Both the position numbers and the translations under genes were made by a program. A model generated the notes under the pieces. The model was not told the DNA's origin. It saw only the letters and a list, made by a program, of their open reading frames with translations, and did not search any database. Positions 17,055-24,977 of a stretch of DNA of 64,000 nt are shown piece after piece. The first letter of the stretch is position 1; each line of letters starts with the position of its first letter. Source of the DNA: Bog-532 sp963805255 (lineage in GTDB: Bacteria; Actinomycetota; Actinomycetes; Streptosporangiales; Streptosporangiaceae); contig CAWDTK010000020.1 in the NCBI GenBank assembly GCA_963805255.1, positions 186,001 to 250,000 of the forward strand. Reading direction: 5' to 3'.

Positions 17055-18002
17055 TCAGGGTTTCCGGGTGATGGCCGCGTACGCGCCGACCTCGGAGGCG
17101 GGCGGGCGCGGCTGCGGTTCAGCGCCGGCCCGCCAGCGCGACATGAGCTGAATCCCGGGCGGAACGAGCTCGAGCCCGGCGGCAAACCGCGCGAACTCGT
17201 CCTTGGTGCGGTACTGGAACGCGATGCCCGCGCTGCGGTAGGCGCGGTCGTTGCCGGCACCCTCGGGGTAGAAGTCCCGGGTCGGGTGCTGCAGGGCCAG
17301 GTAACTCCCGGACGGCAGGGCGGCGAAGAGCCGGGCCACGAGTCCCCAGGGGTCATCGTCGTCCGGGATGAAGTGCAGCACCCCGAGCAGCGTCAGCGCG
17401 ACCGGCCGGGACAGGTCCAGGGTGCTCCGCAGCCGTCGATCGCTGAGGATCTGGTCCGGATCGCGCAGGTCGGCGTGAACATAGGCGGTGGCGCCTTGGG
17501 GGCTGCTGGTCAGCAGGGCATGCGCGTGCGTCAGCACGATCGGGTCGTTGTCGACGTAGACGACCCGCGCGTCCGGCGCGGCGGCCTGGGCGATTTCGTG
17601 GACGTTGGGGCTGGTGCGCAGGCCGGTGCCGATGTCGAGGAACTGGCGGACGCCCGCCTCCTGGGCCAGCCACGCCACCATGCGGCGCATCAGGGCGCGG
17701 TTTTCCCGCATGGCCGTCGCGAGATGCGGGTTGGCGGCCATCGCCTTGGCCGCGGCCTGGCGGTCGACGGCGAAGTTGTTCTTGCCGCCGAGGATGTAGT
17801 CGTAGATACGGGCCGAATGCGGCACGGACGTGTCAATGCCGGGCAGTTCCTCGCCCGGATCGATCCCGCGGAAGTCCCACTCGCCGGTCAACGGTCCGCC
17901 CGCCCAGCCGCGCCCGGCATCCGCCTGTCCCGCATCTGACCGCCCTCGATTCTCATTGTGCTGAGGGAGTTGATGGTAGCCCTCTCGCCCCGCCCGCCCC
18001 AC
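17055..18002 (-). CDS. DUF574-type SAM-dependent methyltransferase
   Basis: About 315 residues if the GTG at 18002 is used; the start is uncertain because no ATG lies close to the conserved region. Family marks include PHSARIYDYILGGKNNFAVDR, the SAM-binding FLDIGTGLRTSPN, VYVDNDPIVLTHA and LGVLHFIPD. This methyltransferase family is greatly expanded in actinomycetes and mostly of unknown substrate. The gene is monocistronic in this window. Confidence 0.85.
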   Translation of the reverse strand: MGRAGREGYHQLPQHNENRGRSDAGQADAGRGWAGGPLTGEWDFRGIDPGEELPGIDTSVPHSARIYDYILGGKNNFAVDRQAAAKAMAANPHLATAMRENRALMRRMVAWLAQEAGVRQFLDIGTGLRTSPNVHEIAQAAAPDARVVYVDNDPIVLTHAHALLTSSPQGATAYVHADLRDPDQILSDRRLRSTLDLSRPVALTLLGVLHFIPDDDDPWGLVARLFAALPSGSYLALQHPTRDFYPEGAGNDRAYRSAGIAFQYRTKDEFARFAAGLELVPPGIQLMSRWRAGAEPQPRPPASEVGAYAAITRKP

Positions 18003-18042
18003 ATCCCCCAGTGGACGAGAGCCGCGGGCGCGGGGCCGTCGC

Positions 18043-18260
18043 TCAGCGGCCCAGCTGCCCGATCTTGGCCTTGAATAGCGTGCTGGCGATCGCGGCCTTG
18101 TGCGGCTGGCCCTGCAGGAAAGCCTGGGCGAACTTCTTCGCCTGGTCATACTGCACCTTGCCGGGCAGCGGCGGCTCGTTCGGGTCGACGTCGATAGCCA
18201 CGATCGCCGGGCCCTCGAAGGCCAGCGCGTCCTTGATCGCCGGCTCGGCCTTCCCCGGTT
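18043..18260 (-). pseudogene. C-terminal remnant of a ThDP-dependent enzyme
   Basis: The last roughly 70 codons read AIKDALAFEGPAIVAIDVDP, NEPPLPGK and then a typical FAQAFLQGQPHKAAIAS ending. This is the C-terminus of pyruvate-oxidase/acetolactate-synthase-like enzymes. Upstream of about 18260 the similarity stops and the frame turns into Arg-rich out-of-frame sequence; the rest of a 580-residue gene is missing. Confidence 0.65.
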
Positions 18261-18332
18261 GCCGGCGTTCGCCCCGTAGCCGCCGCACGCGGCCGCCCAG
18301 GCGGCGGAGCGGGCGGCGCCGGCGGCGCGCGA

Positions 18333-19067
18333 TCAGCCGGAGCGGCTGGACACCAGCGATGCGAAGACCACCGTGCTGCCCAGGTAGTGGCCCGTCGTGT
18401 GGTCGAAATCGCCGCCGCACGTGATGAGCCGCAGGGCCGCGTTGCTGGTCGGGCCGTAGACGGTGCCGGACGGGAAGCCGGACTTGGTGTACTCGCGCAC
18501 GCCGGTGACGCGGAAGACCGCGGTGGTTCCGTCGGCCAGGCCGACGTCGACCTCTTCGCCGGGGCGGGCGGCGCCGAGACGGAAGAACACCGAAGGCCCA
18601 CGGTAGGTGTCCACATGGCCGACGATGACCGATGGCCCGGGCTGGCCCGGCGCGGGGGAGTACTCATACCAGCCGGCCTCACTCGGCTGGCCGAACAGCG
18701 GCGGCACCTGCATCGTGCCGTCGCTGGCGAGCCCGAGGCGCATGACCTTGGAGCTGACACCGAGGGCGGGGATCTGCAGCGAGACGGGCACCGAGCGCGC
18801 CGGCGCGGGCCCCTGCGCGGCCTCCAGCTGTTTGGCGGTCTCGCCCGCCCACGGCAACGGGACCGATGAAGCGTGGGCCGGCGCCCCCGAACCCGTCACC
18901 CCCGATGCCGAACGGGCCGGCTGCGGGGCATGATGCTGGCTGCTGACCGCTACGCCGATGGCGGTCCCCCCGCCGATGACCAGAACGGCGGCCGCTATTA
19001 AGGCGGCTTTCGCCCGGGGCCTGCGAAACGTGGTGAGCCGGCCGGAATTGTCCTGCGTTCGGGCCAT
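18333..19067 (-). CDS. Class F-like sortase
   Basis: 244 residues: an N-terminal membrane helix (about 22-42), a linker, and a sortase domain with PALGVSSKV, catalytic His in VGHVDTYRGPSVFF (near 147) and catalytic Cys in RLITCGGDFD (near 217). Sortases of this class are extracellular, membrane-anchored transpeptidases that cut a cell-wall sorting signal. The divergent gene at 19241 encodes a plausible substrate. The third catalytic residue (Arg) is not clear from sequence alone. Confidence 0.88.
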   Translation of the reverse strand: MARTQDNSGRLTTFRRPRAKAALIAAAVLVIGGGTAIGVAVSSQHHAPQPARSASGVTGSGAPAHASSVPLPWAGETAKQLEAAQGPAPARSVPVSLQIPALGVSSKVMRLGLASDGTMQVPPLFGQPSEAGWYEYSPAPGQPGPSVIVGHVDTYRGPSVFFRLGAARPGEEVDVGLADGTTAVFRVTGVREYTKSGFPSGTVYGPTSNAALRLITCGGDFDHTTGHYLGSTVVFASLVSSRSG

Positions 19068-19240
19068 CGAAACTCCGATTCTCGCGGGGCCTCCTGCCCG
19101 GCCCGGCTATTCGGCGAAAAGCGCCGTTCCGGCCGAACCGGGGTCCGTCGGCCGCCGTTCCCCGTGATAGAGCGGTAAGACGGCTGTGGCTTCTGCCTCT
19201 ATGTACGCATACCGGTCCATACGAGTTCAATGGAGGCATT

Positions 19241-19969
19241 ATGAAGCGTCAGCGGACAGCCGGCCCCCGGCTCGCCCTCGCCGTGGCCTGCTTCGCGATG
19301 TCGGCCGGGCTCATCACGGCCGCCGCGGTGGCGAGCCCGGCGCAGGGGGCGACCGCGCGGCCCGCCACCTTAACGGTGTCGGACCAGGATCGGGCCTTCA
19401 TGGCCGCGGCGGCCCAGGCCAACATCGCCGAGATTTCGATCAGCAAGAACGTGGAGCTGAGGGTGGCCGAGCCGCTGGATAGCGTGGCCGGGCGCTACGT
19501 CAGCGACCACAGCACCGCGCTGGCCGAGCTTCGGCAGCTGGCCGCCGGGCTCGGCGTCCCGATCCCCGCGAGCCCCGGCTCGCAGCAGCTGGCCGAGGCG
19601 GCCCAGATCGAGTCGCAGTCCGGCCACAACCTGAACGTCGCCTTCGCCCAGGCCAGTGTCATCGCCCACGAGCAGACCATCGTGCTGTTCAAGCAGGAGG
19701 CGGCGCTCGGCAGCAACTGGAAGGCGAAGGATTACGCCAGCGCCGCCCTGCCGATGCTGAACATGCACCTCAGCCTGGCCGAGCAGGCGGCATCCGAGCT
19801 GGGCGTGCCGGTGGCCAAGATGCCGCAGGGCGCCCCGGCCACCGGCGGCGGGGGAACCGCGGGGATTCAGCAGCTCTGGCTGTTCAGCCTGGGCGGAGCG
19901 GCCCTGCTGGCCGGCCTGGGCGTGCTGCTCTGGACCCGGCGGCCCGGGCCGGCTATGCCGGCCGCCTGA
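19241..19969 (+). CDS. DUF4142-domain exported protein with sorting-signal-like C-terminus
   Basis: 242 residues with a GGAGG ribosome binding site. A signal peptide (1-36) is followed by a helical DUF4142 domain, and the C-terminus has PATG (near 206), a hydrophobic helix and a TRRPG tail. That order (short PxTG-type motif, helix, positive tail) is what a sortase recognises, and the sortase gene is divergent 173 bases away. DUF4142 function is unknown. The 3' end overlaps the convergent dinB end by 17 bases. Confidence 0.82.
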   Translation: MKRQRTAGPRLALAVACFAMSAGLITAAAVASPAQGATARPATLTVSDQDRAFMAAAAQANIAEISISKNVELRVAEPLDSVAGRYVSDHSTALAELRQLAAGLGVPIPASPGSQQLAEAAQIESQSGHNLNVAFAQASVIAHEQTIVLFKQEAALGSNWKAKDYASAALPMLNMHLSLAEQAASELGVPVAKMPQGAPATGGGGTAGIQQLWLFSLGGAALLAGLGVLLWTRRPGPAMPAA

Positions 19970-21002
19970 ACTCGGCGCGCACCCCGATGAGGCGAACCGG
20001 GCGGCGGCGGGTGAACCGGCCCAGGGCCGCGAGAGCGGCCTCCCGGATTGCCGTCGCGTCCACGGTCGGCCCAGTGGGCTCGGCCAGCGGCTGCCCGTGC
20101 GTCTCGGTGATGAACGGCGCGTAGCGGACCTTGACCACCACCCGGATGGCCAGCCGCCGGCCGCCGCCTTGCCCGGTCGCCAGTTCGGCCGCCACCAGCT
20201 CAGCCAGCCGCGCGACCTCCTGGGTCACCCGCGGCCAGTCCGTGATGTCCTCCTGGAAGGTGACCTCCCGGCCGTGCGACCGGGCCTCATACGGCGCGTC
20301 ATCCACCTCGCGGCCGCCCCGGCCCTGCGCGGTCAGCACCAGCCAGGGCCCGGTCGCCGGGCCGAACTGCCGGGCGAGCGCGCCCGGGCCGGCCGCGGCC
20401 AGCTCCCGCACCGTGTGCAGGCCGAGTTCGCGCAGCCGCCGGGCGGTCTTGGCGCCGATGCCCCACAGCGCGTCGGTGGGGCGGTCGCCCAGCATCTCGA
20501 ACCAGTTCTGGTCCGTCAGCCGGAAGACGCCCGCCGGCTTGCCGAACCCGGTGGCCAGCTTGGCCTGCAGCTTGTTCTGGCCGATTCCGACCGTGCTGTC
20601 CAGCCGCGTGGCGGCGCGGATCCGTTGCTGGAGCCCGCGGGCGAATCGTTCGGGATCCTCGTCGTCGATCCCCAGGAACGCCTCGTCCCACCCGATGACC
20701 TGCACCACGGCGCCGGATTCCCGCAGCGCCGCCATCACCTCGGCCGAGACCGCCTCGTACGCCGCCCGGTCCACCGGCAGGAAAACCGCGCCGGGGCAGA
20801 GCCGGGCCGCCGTCCGCAGCGGCTGGCCGGAATGCACCCCGTACCCGCGCGCCTCATAGGAGGCCGTGCTCACCACCCCGCGTTTGGCCGGATCGCCGTC
20901 CCCGCCAACGATCACCGCCTGCCCGCGCAGCCCGGGCTGGCGCAGCACCTCGACCGCGGCGATGAACTGGTCGAGGTCGACGTGCAGCACCCAGGCGGTC
21001 AC
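19953..21002 (-). CDS. dinB: Y-family DNA polymerase IV
   Basis: 349 residues from a GTG. Palm motifs are HVDLDQFIAAVE at the start and GWDEAFLGID near residue 105; YEARGYGVHSGQPLRTA lies near 50, and the helix-hairpin-helix region includes LWGIGAKTARRLRELG near 178. The GWDEAF variant in place of SIDEA/SADE is typical of one actinobacterial subgroup. It performs error-prone translesion synthesis. It begins 9 bases after the TerC fusion gene stop, so the two may be co-transcribed. Confidence 0.9.
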   Translation of the reverse strand: MTAWVLHVDLDQFIAAVEVLRQPGLRGQAVIVGGDGDPAKRGVVSTASYEARGYGVHSGQPLRTAARLCPGAVFLPVDRAAYEAVSAEVMAALRESGAVVQVIGWDEAFLGIDDEDPERFARGLQQRIRAATRLDSTVGIGQNKLQAKLATGFGKPAGVFRLTDQNWFEMLGDRPTDALWGIGAKTARRLRELGLHTVRELAAAGPGALARQFGPATGPWLVLTAQGRGGREVDDAPYEARSHGREVTFQEDITDWPRVTQEVARLAELVAAELATGQGGGRRLAIRVVVKVRYAPFITETHGQPLAEPTGPTVDATAIREAALAALGRFTRRRPVRLIGVRAEFRRPA

Positions 21003-21011
21003 GCCTCACTT

Positions 21012-22637
21012 CTACCCGCTGAGCCGCCCCGCACCTGCGGCGACCCGGAACGGCCCGGCCAGGGCCGTTCGTCTGTACCGCGGCCCGCGAAGACGGGACA
21101 AACGGCCGTGGCGGTGCCGCCGGGTCTGCTGCATACTCCCCGGTGGTATGTATCCGCCGCTGGGAGGAGTAGTCCATGAGTTACGGGAAGATGCTGCGGC
21201 GAAGAACTGGCCGATTCCCAGGCTGAGTTCCGCGGTGTCCAGGACCCCGTTGCGGTCCAGATCGAGCCGGCCGAACGTGCGTTCAGCCTCATCCGCGCGG
21301 GTCCCGTAGACGGCGGCGAGCTGCCGCCATTCCCCGGCATCCAGGACCCCGTTGCCGTCGCGGTCAGCCACCTGAATCAGTGTGACCGCCGCGGCGCGGA
21401 CGGCGGTACCGAAACCGCGCCGGTCTTCGACGGCCCGCTCCAGGCCCGCGGCGAACTCGTCGCGCGAAATCTCCTGGTTGCCATCGGTGTCCATGTGCGC
21501 CAGCATCGCGTCGAACAGCGCCCGCTGCCCGTCGGCGACCGCCCGGCCCAGCGCCGAATCGGCCGCGTGACCGAAGGTTCCGCACAGCTTCCGGGTCAGC
21601 TGCTCGCAGTCGTTGCGTTGCCAGACGCCGTTTCCGTCCGTGTCGACGAGGGCGAACCGGCGTTCCCCCGCCGGGCAGCGGGCGTGCTCGTGTCCCCGTC
21701 CCCGCCTGGCCACCAGGCCCGCGACCACGGTGATCAGCAGTACTGCGGCGACCACGGTCGCCGATATCCAGGCCGGGATGTTCACCGCCCATTCCACCCC
21801 GGACCCGTCCAGCGCCTCCAGCAGGAGTTTCGCGCCGATAAAGGCACAGATGACGGCCAGGCCGGTGTTCAGGTAGACGATCCGGCCGAGTACCCGGACG
21901 AGCAGCACATACATCTGGCGCAGGCCCATCAGCGCGAACGCGTTGCAGGCCACGATCAGGGCGGCCCTGGTGGTGATGCCGAAGACGGCCGGGATCGAAT
22001 CGAACGCGAACGCCACGTCGGCCGCCGCGATCGCGATGGCCAGCAGCAGCATCGGGGTGGCCACCGGCCGCCCGGACCGCCAGACGATCAGGCGGTTGCC
22101 GTGATCTTCACCGGCCTGCCGCATCCGGCGCCGCAGCCATGCCCTCAGCCGGGTGTGCTGGTCCTGCGACCGGTGGCCGGACCGGCTGGTGATCAGGCCG
22201 GCCGCGGTCCACAGCAGGATGCCGGCCATCGGATAGAAAAGCCAGCCGAAACGATGGATGGCCGCGGCCCCGGCCACGATGAGGATCGACCGCAGTACCA
22301 GGGCCAGCCCGATGCCCAGCAGGAGGACGTGATGCTGACGCGCCGGGGGCACCGTGAACCAGCTCATGATCACGTAGAAGATGAACAGGTTGTCCAGGCT
22401 CAGGCTGTCCTCGGTGAGATAGCCGGCGTAGAACTGGCCCGCCACCGTCCATCCGGCCGCGGCCCCGACCGCGAGCCCGAAGATCACCGCCAGCGACAGG
22501 TAGACCGCGGCCCACCCGATCGCCTGGCGTGTCGTGAACGACCGGTGCCCGGGCCGTCCCGTCAGCACGACCTCCGCGGCGACCACGGCCGCGAGGGTGC
22601 CCGCCGCCACCACCCACAGCCATACCGGAACCGTCAT
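21012..22637 (-). CDS. TerC-family membrane protein fused to four EF-hands
   Basis: 541 residues. Residues 1-315 are a TerC/Alx-type metal-efflux membrane domain: about eight helices with the conserved acidic SLSLDNLFIFYVIM and AAADVAFAFDSIPAVFG motifs. Past a short linker come four EF-hand loops, near 331 (DTDGNGVWQRND), 381 (DTDGNQEISRDE), 423 (DRDGNGVLDAGE) and 457 (DLDRNGVLDTAE). TerC proteins move manganese and respond to pH, while EF-hands bind calcium, so the fusion could gate transport by calcium. The last 50 residues are low-complexity and basic. Confidence 0.85.
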   Translation of the reverse strand: MTVPVWLWVVAAGTLAAVVAAEVVLTGRPGHRSFTTRQAIGWAAVYLSLAVIFGLAVGAAAGWTVAGQFYAGYLTEDSLSLDNLFIFYVIMSWFTVPPARQHHVLLLGIGLALVLRSILIVAGAAAIHRFGWLFYPMAGILLWTAAGLITSRSGHRSQDQHTRLRAWLRRRMRQAGEDHGNRLIVWRSGRPVATPMLLLAIAIAAADVAFAFDSIPAVFGITTRAALIVACNAFALMGLRQMYVLLVRVLGRIVYLNTGLAVICAFIGAKLLLEALDGSGVEWAVNIPAWISATVVAAVLLITVVAGLVARRGRGHEHARCPAGERRFALVDTDGNGVWQRNDCEQLTRKLCGTFGHAADSALGRAVADGQRALFDAMLAHMDTDGNQEISRDEFAAGLERAVEDRRGFGTAVRAAAVTLIQVADRDGNGVLDAGEWRQLAAVYGTRADEAERTFGRLDLDRNGVLDTAELSLGIGQFFAAASSRNSWTTPPSGGYIPPGSMQQTRRHRHGRLSRLRGPRYRRTALAGPFRVAAGAGRLSG

Positions 22638-22670
22638 GCGGCCGGTCCCCGGTCGGAAGTCACATCCTTA

Positions 22671-22997
22671 CTATTGCCGTCGTGGGTGACCGGCATCAAG
22701 TCGCCGGGTGCCCGGGCCCGCCGGGTGCCCGGGTGCGCCGGACGGCCCGTCGCACGCGGCGGCCTGCGCGAGGAGGGCCGCGGCGAGCCACCGTGCCTCA
22801 CTGGCCGTGAGCCCGGCCCAGGTGCCGCTTTCCGCCGCTGACGAGGCGCCGATACCGAGGCTGACGCGCCGGGCCGGGCGGTGGCCCCCGCCGAGGGAGA
22901 GATGGCCCACCTGGATGTCCCGGCCGCATCTGGTCCGGAAGCTGAGATGACGGCCGGTGCCATCGGCGTCATCGGTGCCGGAGATCCTCGTGTCCAT
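22671..22997 (-). CDS. Small protein of unknown function, CstR-type regulon member
   Basis: 108 residues from an ATG with a GGAGG ribosome binding site. Features are a polar N-terminus, a beta-rich middle (GRDIQVGHLSLGGG) and an amphipathic helix with LTASEARWLAAALLAQAAA. I do not recognise the family. A 16 bp operator matching the one ahead of the CstR-like regulator sits 26 bases upstream of the start, so the gene is likely repressed by that regulator. Confidence 0.65.
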   Translation of the reverse strand: MDTRISGTDDADGTGRHLSFRTRCGRDIQVGHLSLGGGHRPARRVSLGIGASSAAESGTWAGLTASEARWLAAALLAQAAACDGPSGAPGHPAGPGTRRLDAGHPRRQ

Positions 22998-23022
22998 GGC
23001 AAGCCTCCGCGCTGCTGTGAAG

Positions 23023-23038
23023 ATACCCATTGGGGTAT
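23023..23038. promoter_or_regulatory. CstR/CsoR-type operator upstream of the small gene
   Basis: ATACCCATTGGGGTAT: 6 bp arms ATACCC/GGGTAT around a 4-base centre. The same arms and spacing occur at 23563 ahead of the CstR-like gene. The match to the A/T-flanked C-tract/G-tract operators of the CsoR family is good. Confidence 0.75.
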
Positions 23039-23114
23039 AAACGAGACAGCACGGGGAGGCGGCTGCGCATTCCCGGTAACGCTTCGCGGTCGCAGCTTCT
23101 GCCGCCAGCCAGGA

Positions 23115-23212
23115 CTCGTCAGGCCGGGCTCGTCAGGCCGGGCTCGTCAGGCCGGGCTCGTCAGGCCGGGCTCGTCAGGCCGGGCTCGTCAGGCCGGGCT
23201 CGTCAGGCCGGG
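23115..23212. repeat. 14 bp tandem repeat, seven copies
   Basis: CTCGTCAGGCCGGG repeats seven times without change, ending seven bases before the stop codon of the CstR-like gene on the minus strand. The unit is not a multiple of three and lies in untranslated DNA. Confidence 0.9.
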
Positions 23213-23219
23213 GGCGTCG

Positions 23220-23492
23220 TCAGGCCAGGGACAGGAAGAGCCTCTCGAGCTGGGCGCGGTGGTTGCGGGCCGTCCCGTCGCCGTCCTTCTCCAGCGCGGC
23301 GCACTGCTGGAGGCCGGTCGCGATGATCTTGAAGCCGGCCCGGTCAAGGGCCCGGGAGGCCGCGGCCAGCTGGGTGAGCACGTCGGCGCACTCGCGGCCC
23401 TCTTCGATCATCTTGATGACGCCGCCGACCTGGCCCTGGGCGCGGCGGAGCCGCTTGATCACGTCCGCCATCGTCTGGCCGTCCACGTCCAC
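23220..23492 (-). CDS. CsoR/CstR-family repressor, CstR-like (no metal His)
   Basis: 90 residues from a GTG with an AGGGAG ribosome binding site. The all-helical DUF156 fold is clear: IKRLRRAQGQVGGVIKMIEE, then ECADVLTQLAAA and a second Cys in IIATGLQQC. Copper-type CsoR uses Cys-His-Cys with a His three residues before the second Cys; here that place is Gly. Two Cys without the His is the signature of CstR-like persulfide sensors. It probably represses its own gene and the 22671 gene through the two ATACCC-GGGTAT operators. Confidence 0.85.
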   Translation of the reverse strand: MDVDGQTMADVIKRLRRAQGQVGGVIKMIEEGRECADVLTQLAAASRALDRAGFKIIATGLQQCAALEKDGDGTARNHRAQLERLFLSLA

Positions 23493-23562
23493 GGCAACTC
23501 CCTGAGTCTCGGGCCCGGCCCGCCAGCACCGGATGGCTGTCCATCGCCGGGAACTTGCAGAA

Positions 23563-23578
23563 ATACCCCAAGGGGTAT
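23563..23578. promoter_or_regulatory. CstR/CsoR-type operator upstream of the repressor
   Basis: ATACCCCAAGGGGTAT is a 16 bp inverted repeat with perfect 7 bp arms (ATACCCC/GGGGTAT) 71 bases ahead of the repressor start. It is nearly identical to the site at 23023, which supports autoregulation. Confidence 0.8.
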
Positions 23579-23617
23579 CGTAGCAGATACGGGGCAACAT
23601 CAGGCGAGGCTGTGGTC

Positions 23618-24046
23618 TCAGGCCAGCGGGTTGACCCAGCGCAGTCCCGCAAAGCGGGCGAAATCGGTGTCGTTCGAATATACGTTCGCGTCGTACTCGA
23701 ACCCCAGCGCCGCCAGCTGGATATCCGTCGTAAGGTTGCCGCCGGTCCCCACCGCGTCCAGGAGGCCGAACGCTATGCCGATATGCCGTGGACCGGGGAC
23801 CAGGTGGGTGACGTTCGGCTGGCCCAGCCACGCGGACAGGTATCCCGTGGCGGCCGTGACGGTCAGGGGCGGGGAAAGCACGCGCGGATTCGTCACGATC
23901 CGGACGAACCCGAAGATAGCCGGGGACGCGAGGCCGATCTCCGTGGCGGAGTTGATTGTTTCCTCCCACCACGCGTGCGCGGGCTTGTGTTGCGGAAAGG
24001 CCGATACCACCGCGTACAGCAGCAGGTTGACGTCGGGGATGATCAC
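23618..24046 (-). CDS. VapC-family PIN-domain toxin
   Basis: 142 residues. The PIN ribonuclease acidic residues are visible: Asp5 in IPDVNLLLYA, Glu29 or Glu30 in WWEE, and the late Asp pair in NLTTDIQLAALGFEYDAN and YSNDTDFARF. The start overlaps the VapB stop in an ATGA. Such toxins cleave tRNA or rRNA when the antitoxin is degraded. Confidence 0.88.
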   Translation of the reverse strand: MIIPDVNLLLYAVVSAFPQHKPAHAWWEETINSATEIGLASPAIFGFVRIVTNPRVLSPPLTVTAATGYLSAWLGQPNVTHLVPGPRHIGIAFGLLDAVGTGGNLTTDIQLAALGFEYDANVYSNDTDFARFAGLRWVNPLA

Positions 24047-24306
24047 TGGCGGGGCTGCTTCCCGCTGGCGAGGCTCGCCTCGTCTTCGAGTTCGTCGGCC
24101 AGGCGGTTGAAGCCGGCCAGGTCATAGCCGGGCTGCAGCGTCGCCTGGTGGGCGGGAAGGTGGTACGGCTCCCGGTGTGACGGCGGCGGGGACAGTCCTC
24201 GCCGCAGCGCATCGTTGATCACCTGCTTCGTCGAGCGCCGCTCGCGATGGACGGCATCTTCGACGAGCCGGGCGACGTCGGGGTCCAGCGTCAAGGTGGT
24301 ACGCAT
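24043..24306 (-). CDS. VapB-like ribbon-helix-helix antitoxin
   Basis: 87 residues. MRTTLTLDPDVARLVEDAV followed by STKQVINDALRRGL is a ribbon-helix-helix DNA-binding domain; the C-terminal half wraps the toxin. No ribosome binding site precedes the ATG, so the mRNA may be leaderless. Two palindromes directly abut the start codon and are likely its autoregulatory operators. Confidence 0.85.
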   Translation of the reverse strand: MRTTLTLDPDVARLVEDAVHRERRSTKQVINDALRRGLSPPPSHREPYHLPAHQATLQPGYDLAGFNRLADELEDEASLASGKQPRQ

Positions 24307-24337
24307 CTATGCATCATAGTGTCATGCATACATGACA
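24307..24337. promoter_or_regulatory. Double palindromic operator of the vapBC module
   Basis: CTATGCATCATAG (24307-24319, 5 bp arms) touches TGTCATGCATACATGACA (24320-24337, perfect 7 bp arms). They directly precede the antitoxin ATG, as expected for binding by a VapBC complex. The following 250 bases to the lsr2 fragment hold no gene I can support. Confidence 0.7.
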
Positions 24338-24587
24338 TCAAGATGCCTCAGGCGTGCGGGCCCACAGTAGCGCCGGGGTGACCCGTGGCATGCAGCTCGG
24401 CGTCAATCCGGCCTAGTCCACGCCGACACGCCCCCGGCGGAGCGCGTCCGCTGCGGACCACAACTCATAACCGACCCCGAACCAGGCCGCGGCGATCCAG
24501 GCTCCGTCCTGCAGGGAACCTCGAGCGGCCGCGGCGGCATCTGGCTGTCAGCCATCCGGAACTGCGTCCTCCAGCGGCCAGCGTGCA

Positions 24588-24863
24588 TTACTTGCTGGTG
24601 GCCGCCTGGAATTTGGCGAGCACGCCAGCCGGGACGCGGCCGCGGTCTTTGATCTCGATACCTTGGGCCTTGGCCCAGTCACGTACCTGCGTGGTGCGGT
24701 GCCCGTTTGCGGCGGCCGTGCGCCCGTTCCGGGATGGTCGCCGGGCGGTGCCGGAGATTTTCCGGGCGGCTTCGGCATAGCGCGCCAGGGTCGCCCGCAG
24801 TTCCCCGGCGTGGGCCGGGCTCAGGTCAATCTCGTATTGCGTGCCGTCCAGCCCGAAACGGAC
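24588..24863 (-). pseudogene. lsr2: lsr2, 3' fragment (split by IS66-family element)
   Basis: Encodes FGLDGTQYEIDLS, a central helix and the Lsr2 DNA-binding end with VRDWAKAQGIEIKDRGRVPA, which carries the RGR AT-hook-like element. The 5' part is at 27596-27666. The last 8 bases of this fragment (24856-24863, AAACGGAC) are the left target duplication. Rejoined without the element and one duplication copy, the gene is 339 bases, 112 residues, the same length as mycobacterial Lsr2. Confidence 0.92.
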
Positions 24864-24977
24864 GTAAGTATTCGGTGATTCCGGTGGGCTGAGCGTGGCT
24901 GGCCGGCGCGGGCGACACGCTGGCGGGGCGGGTGCGGCGGTGCTGGACACAGGGACTGGTGGTGGTGCAGCCTTGGC

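Noticed and set aside
23115..23212. CRISPR-like array
   Set aside because: Units are directly adjacent with no spacers and only 14 bp long.
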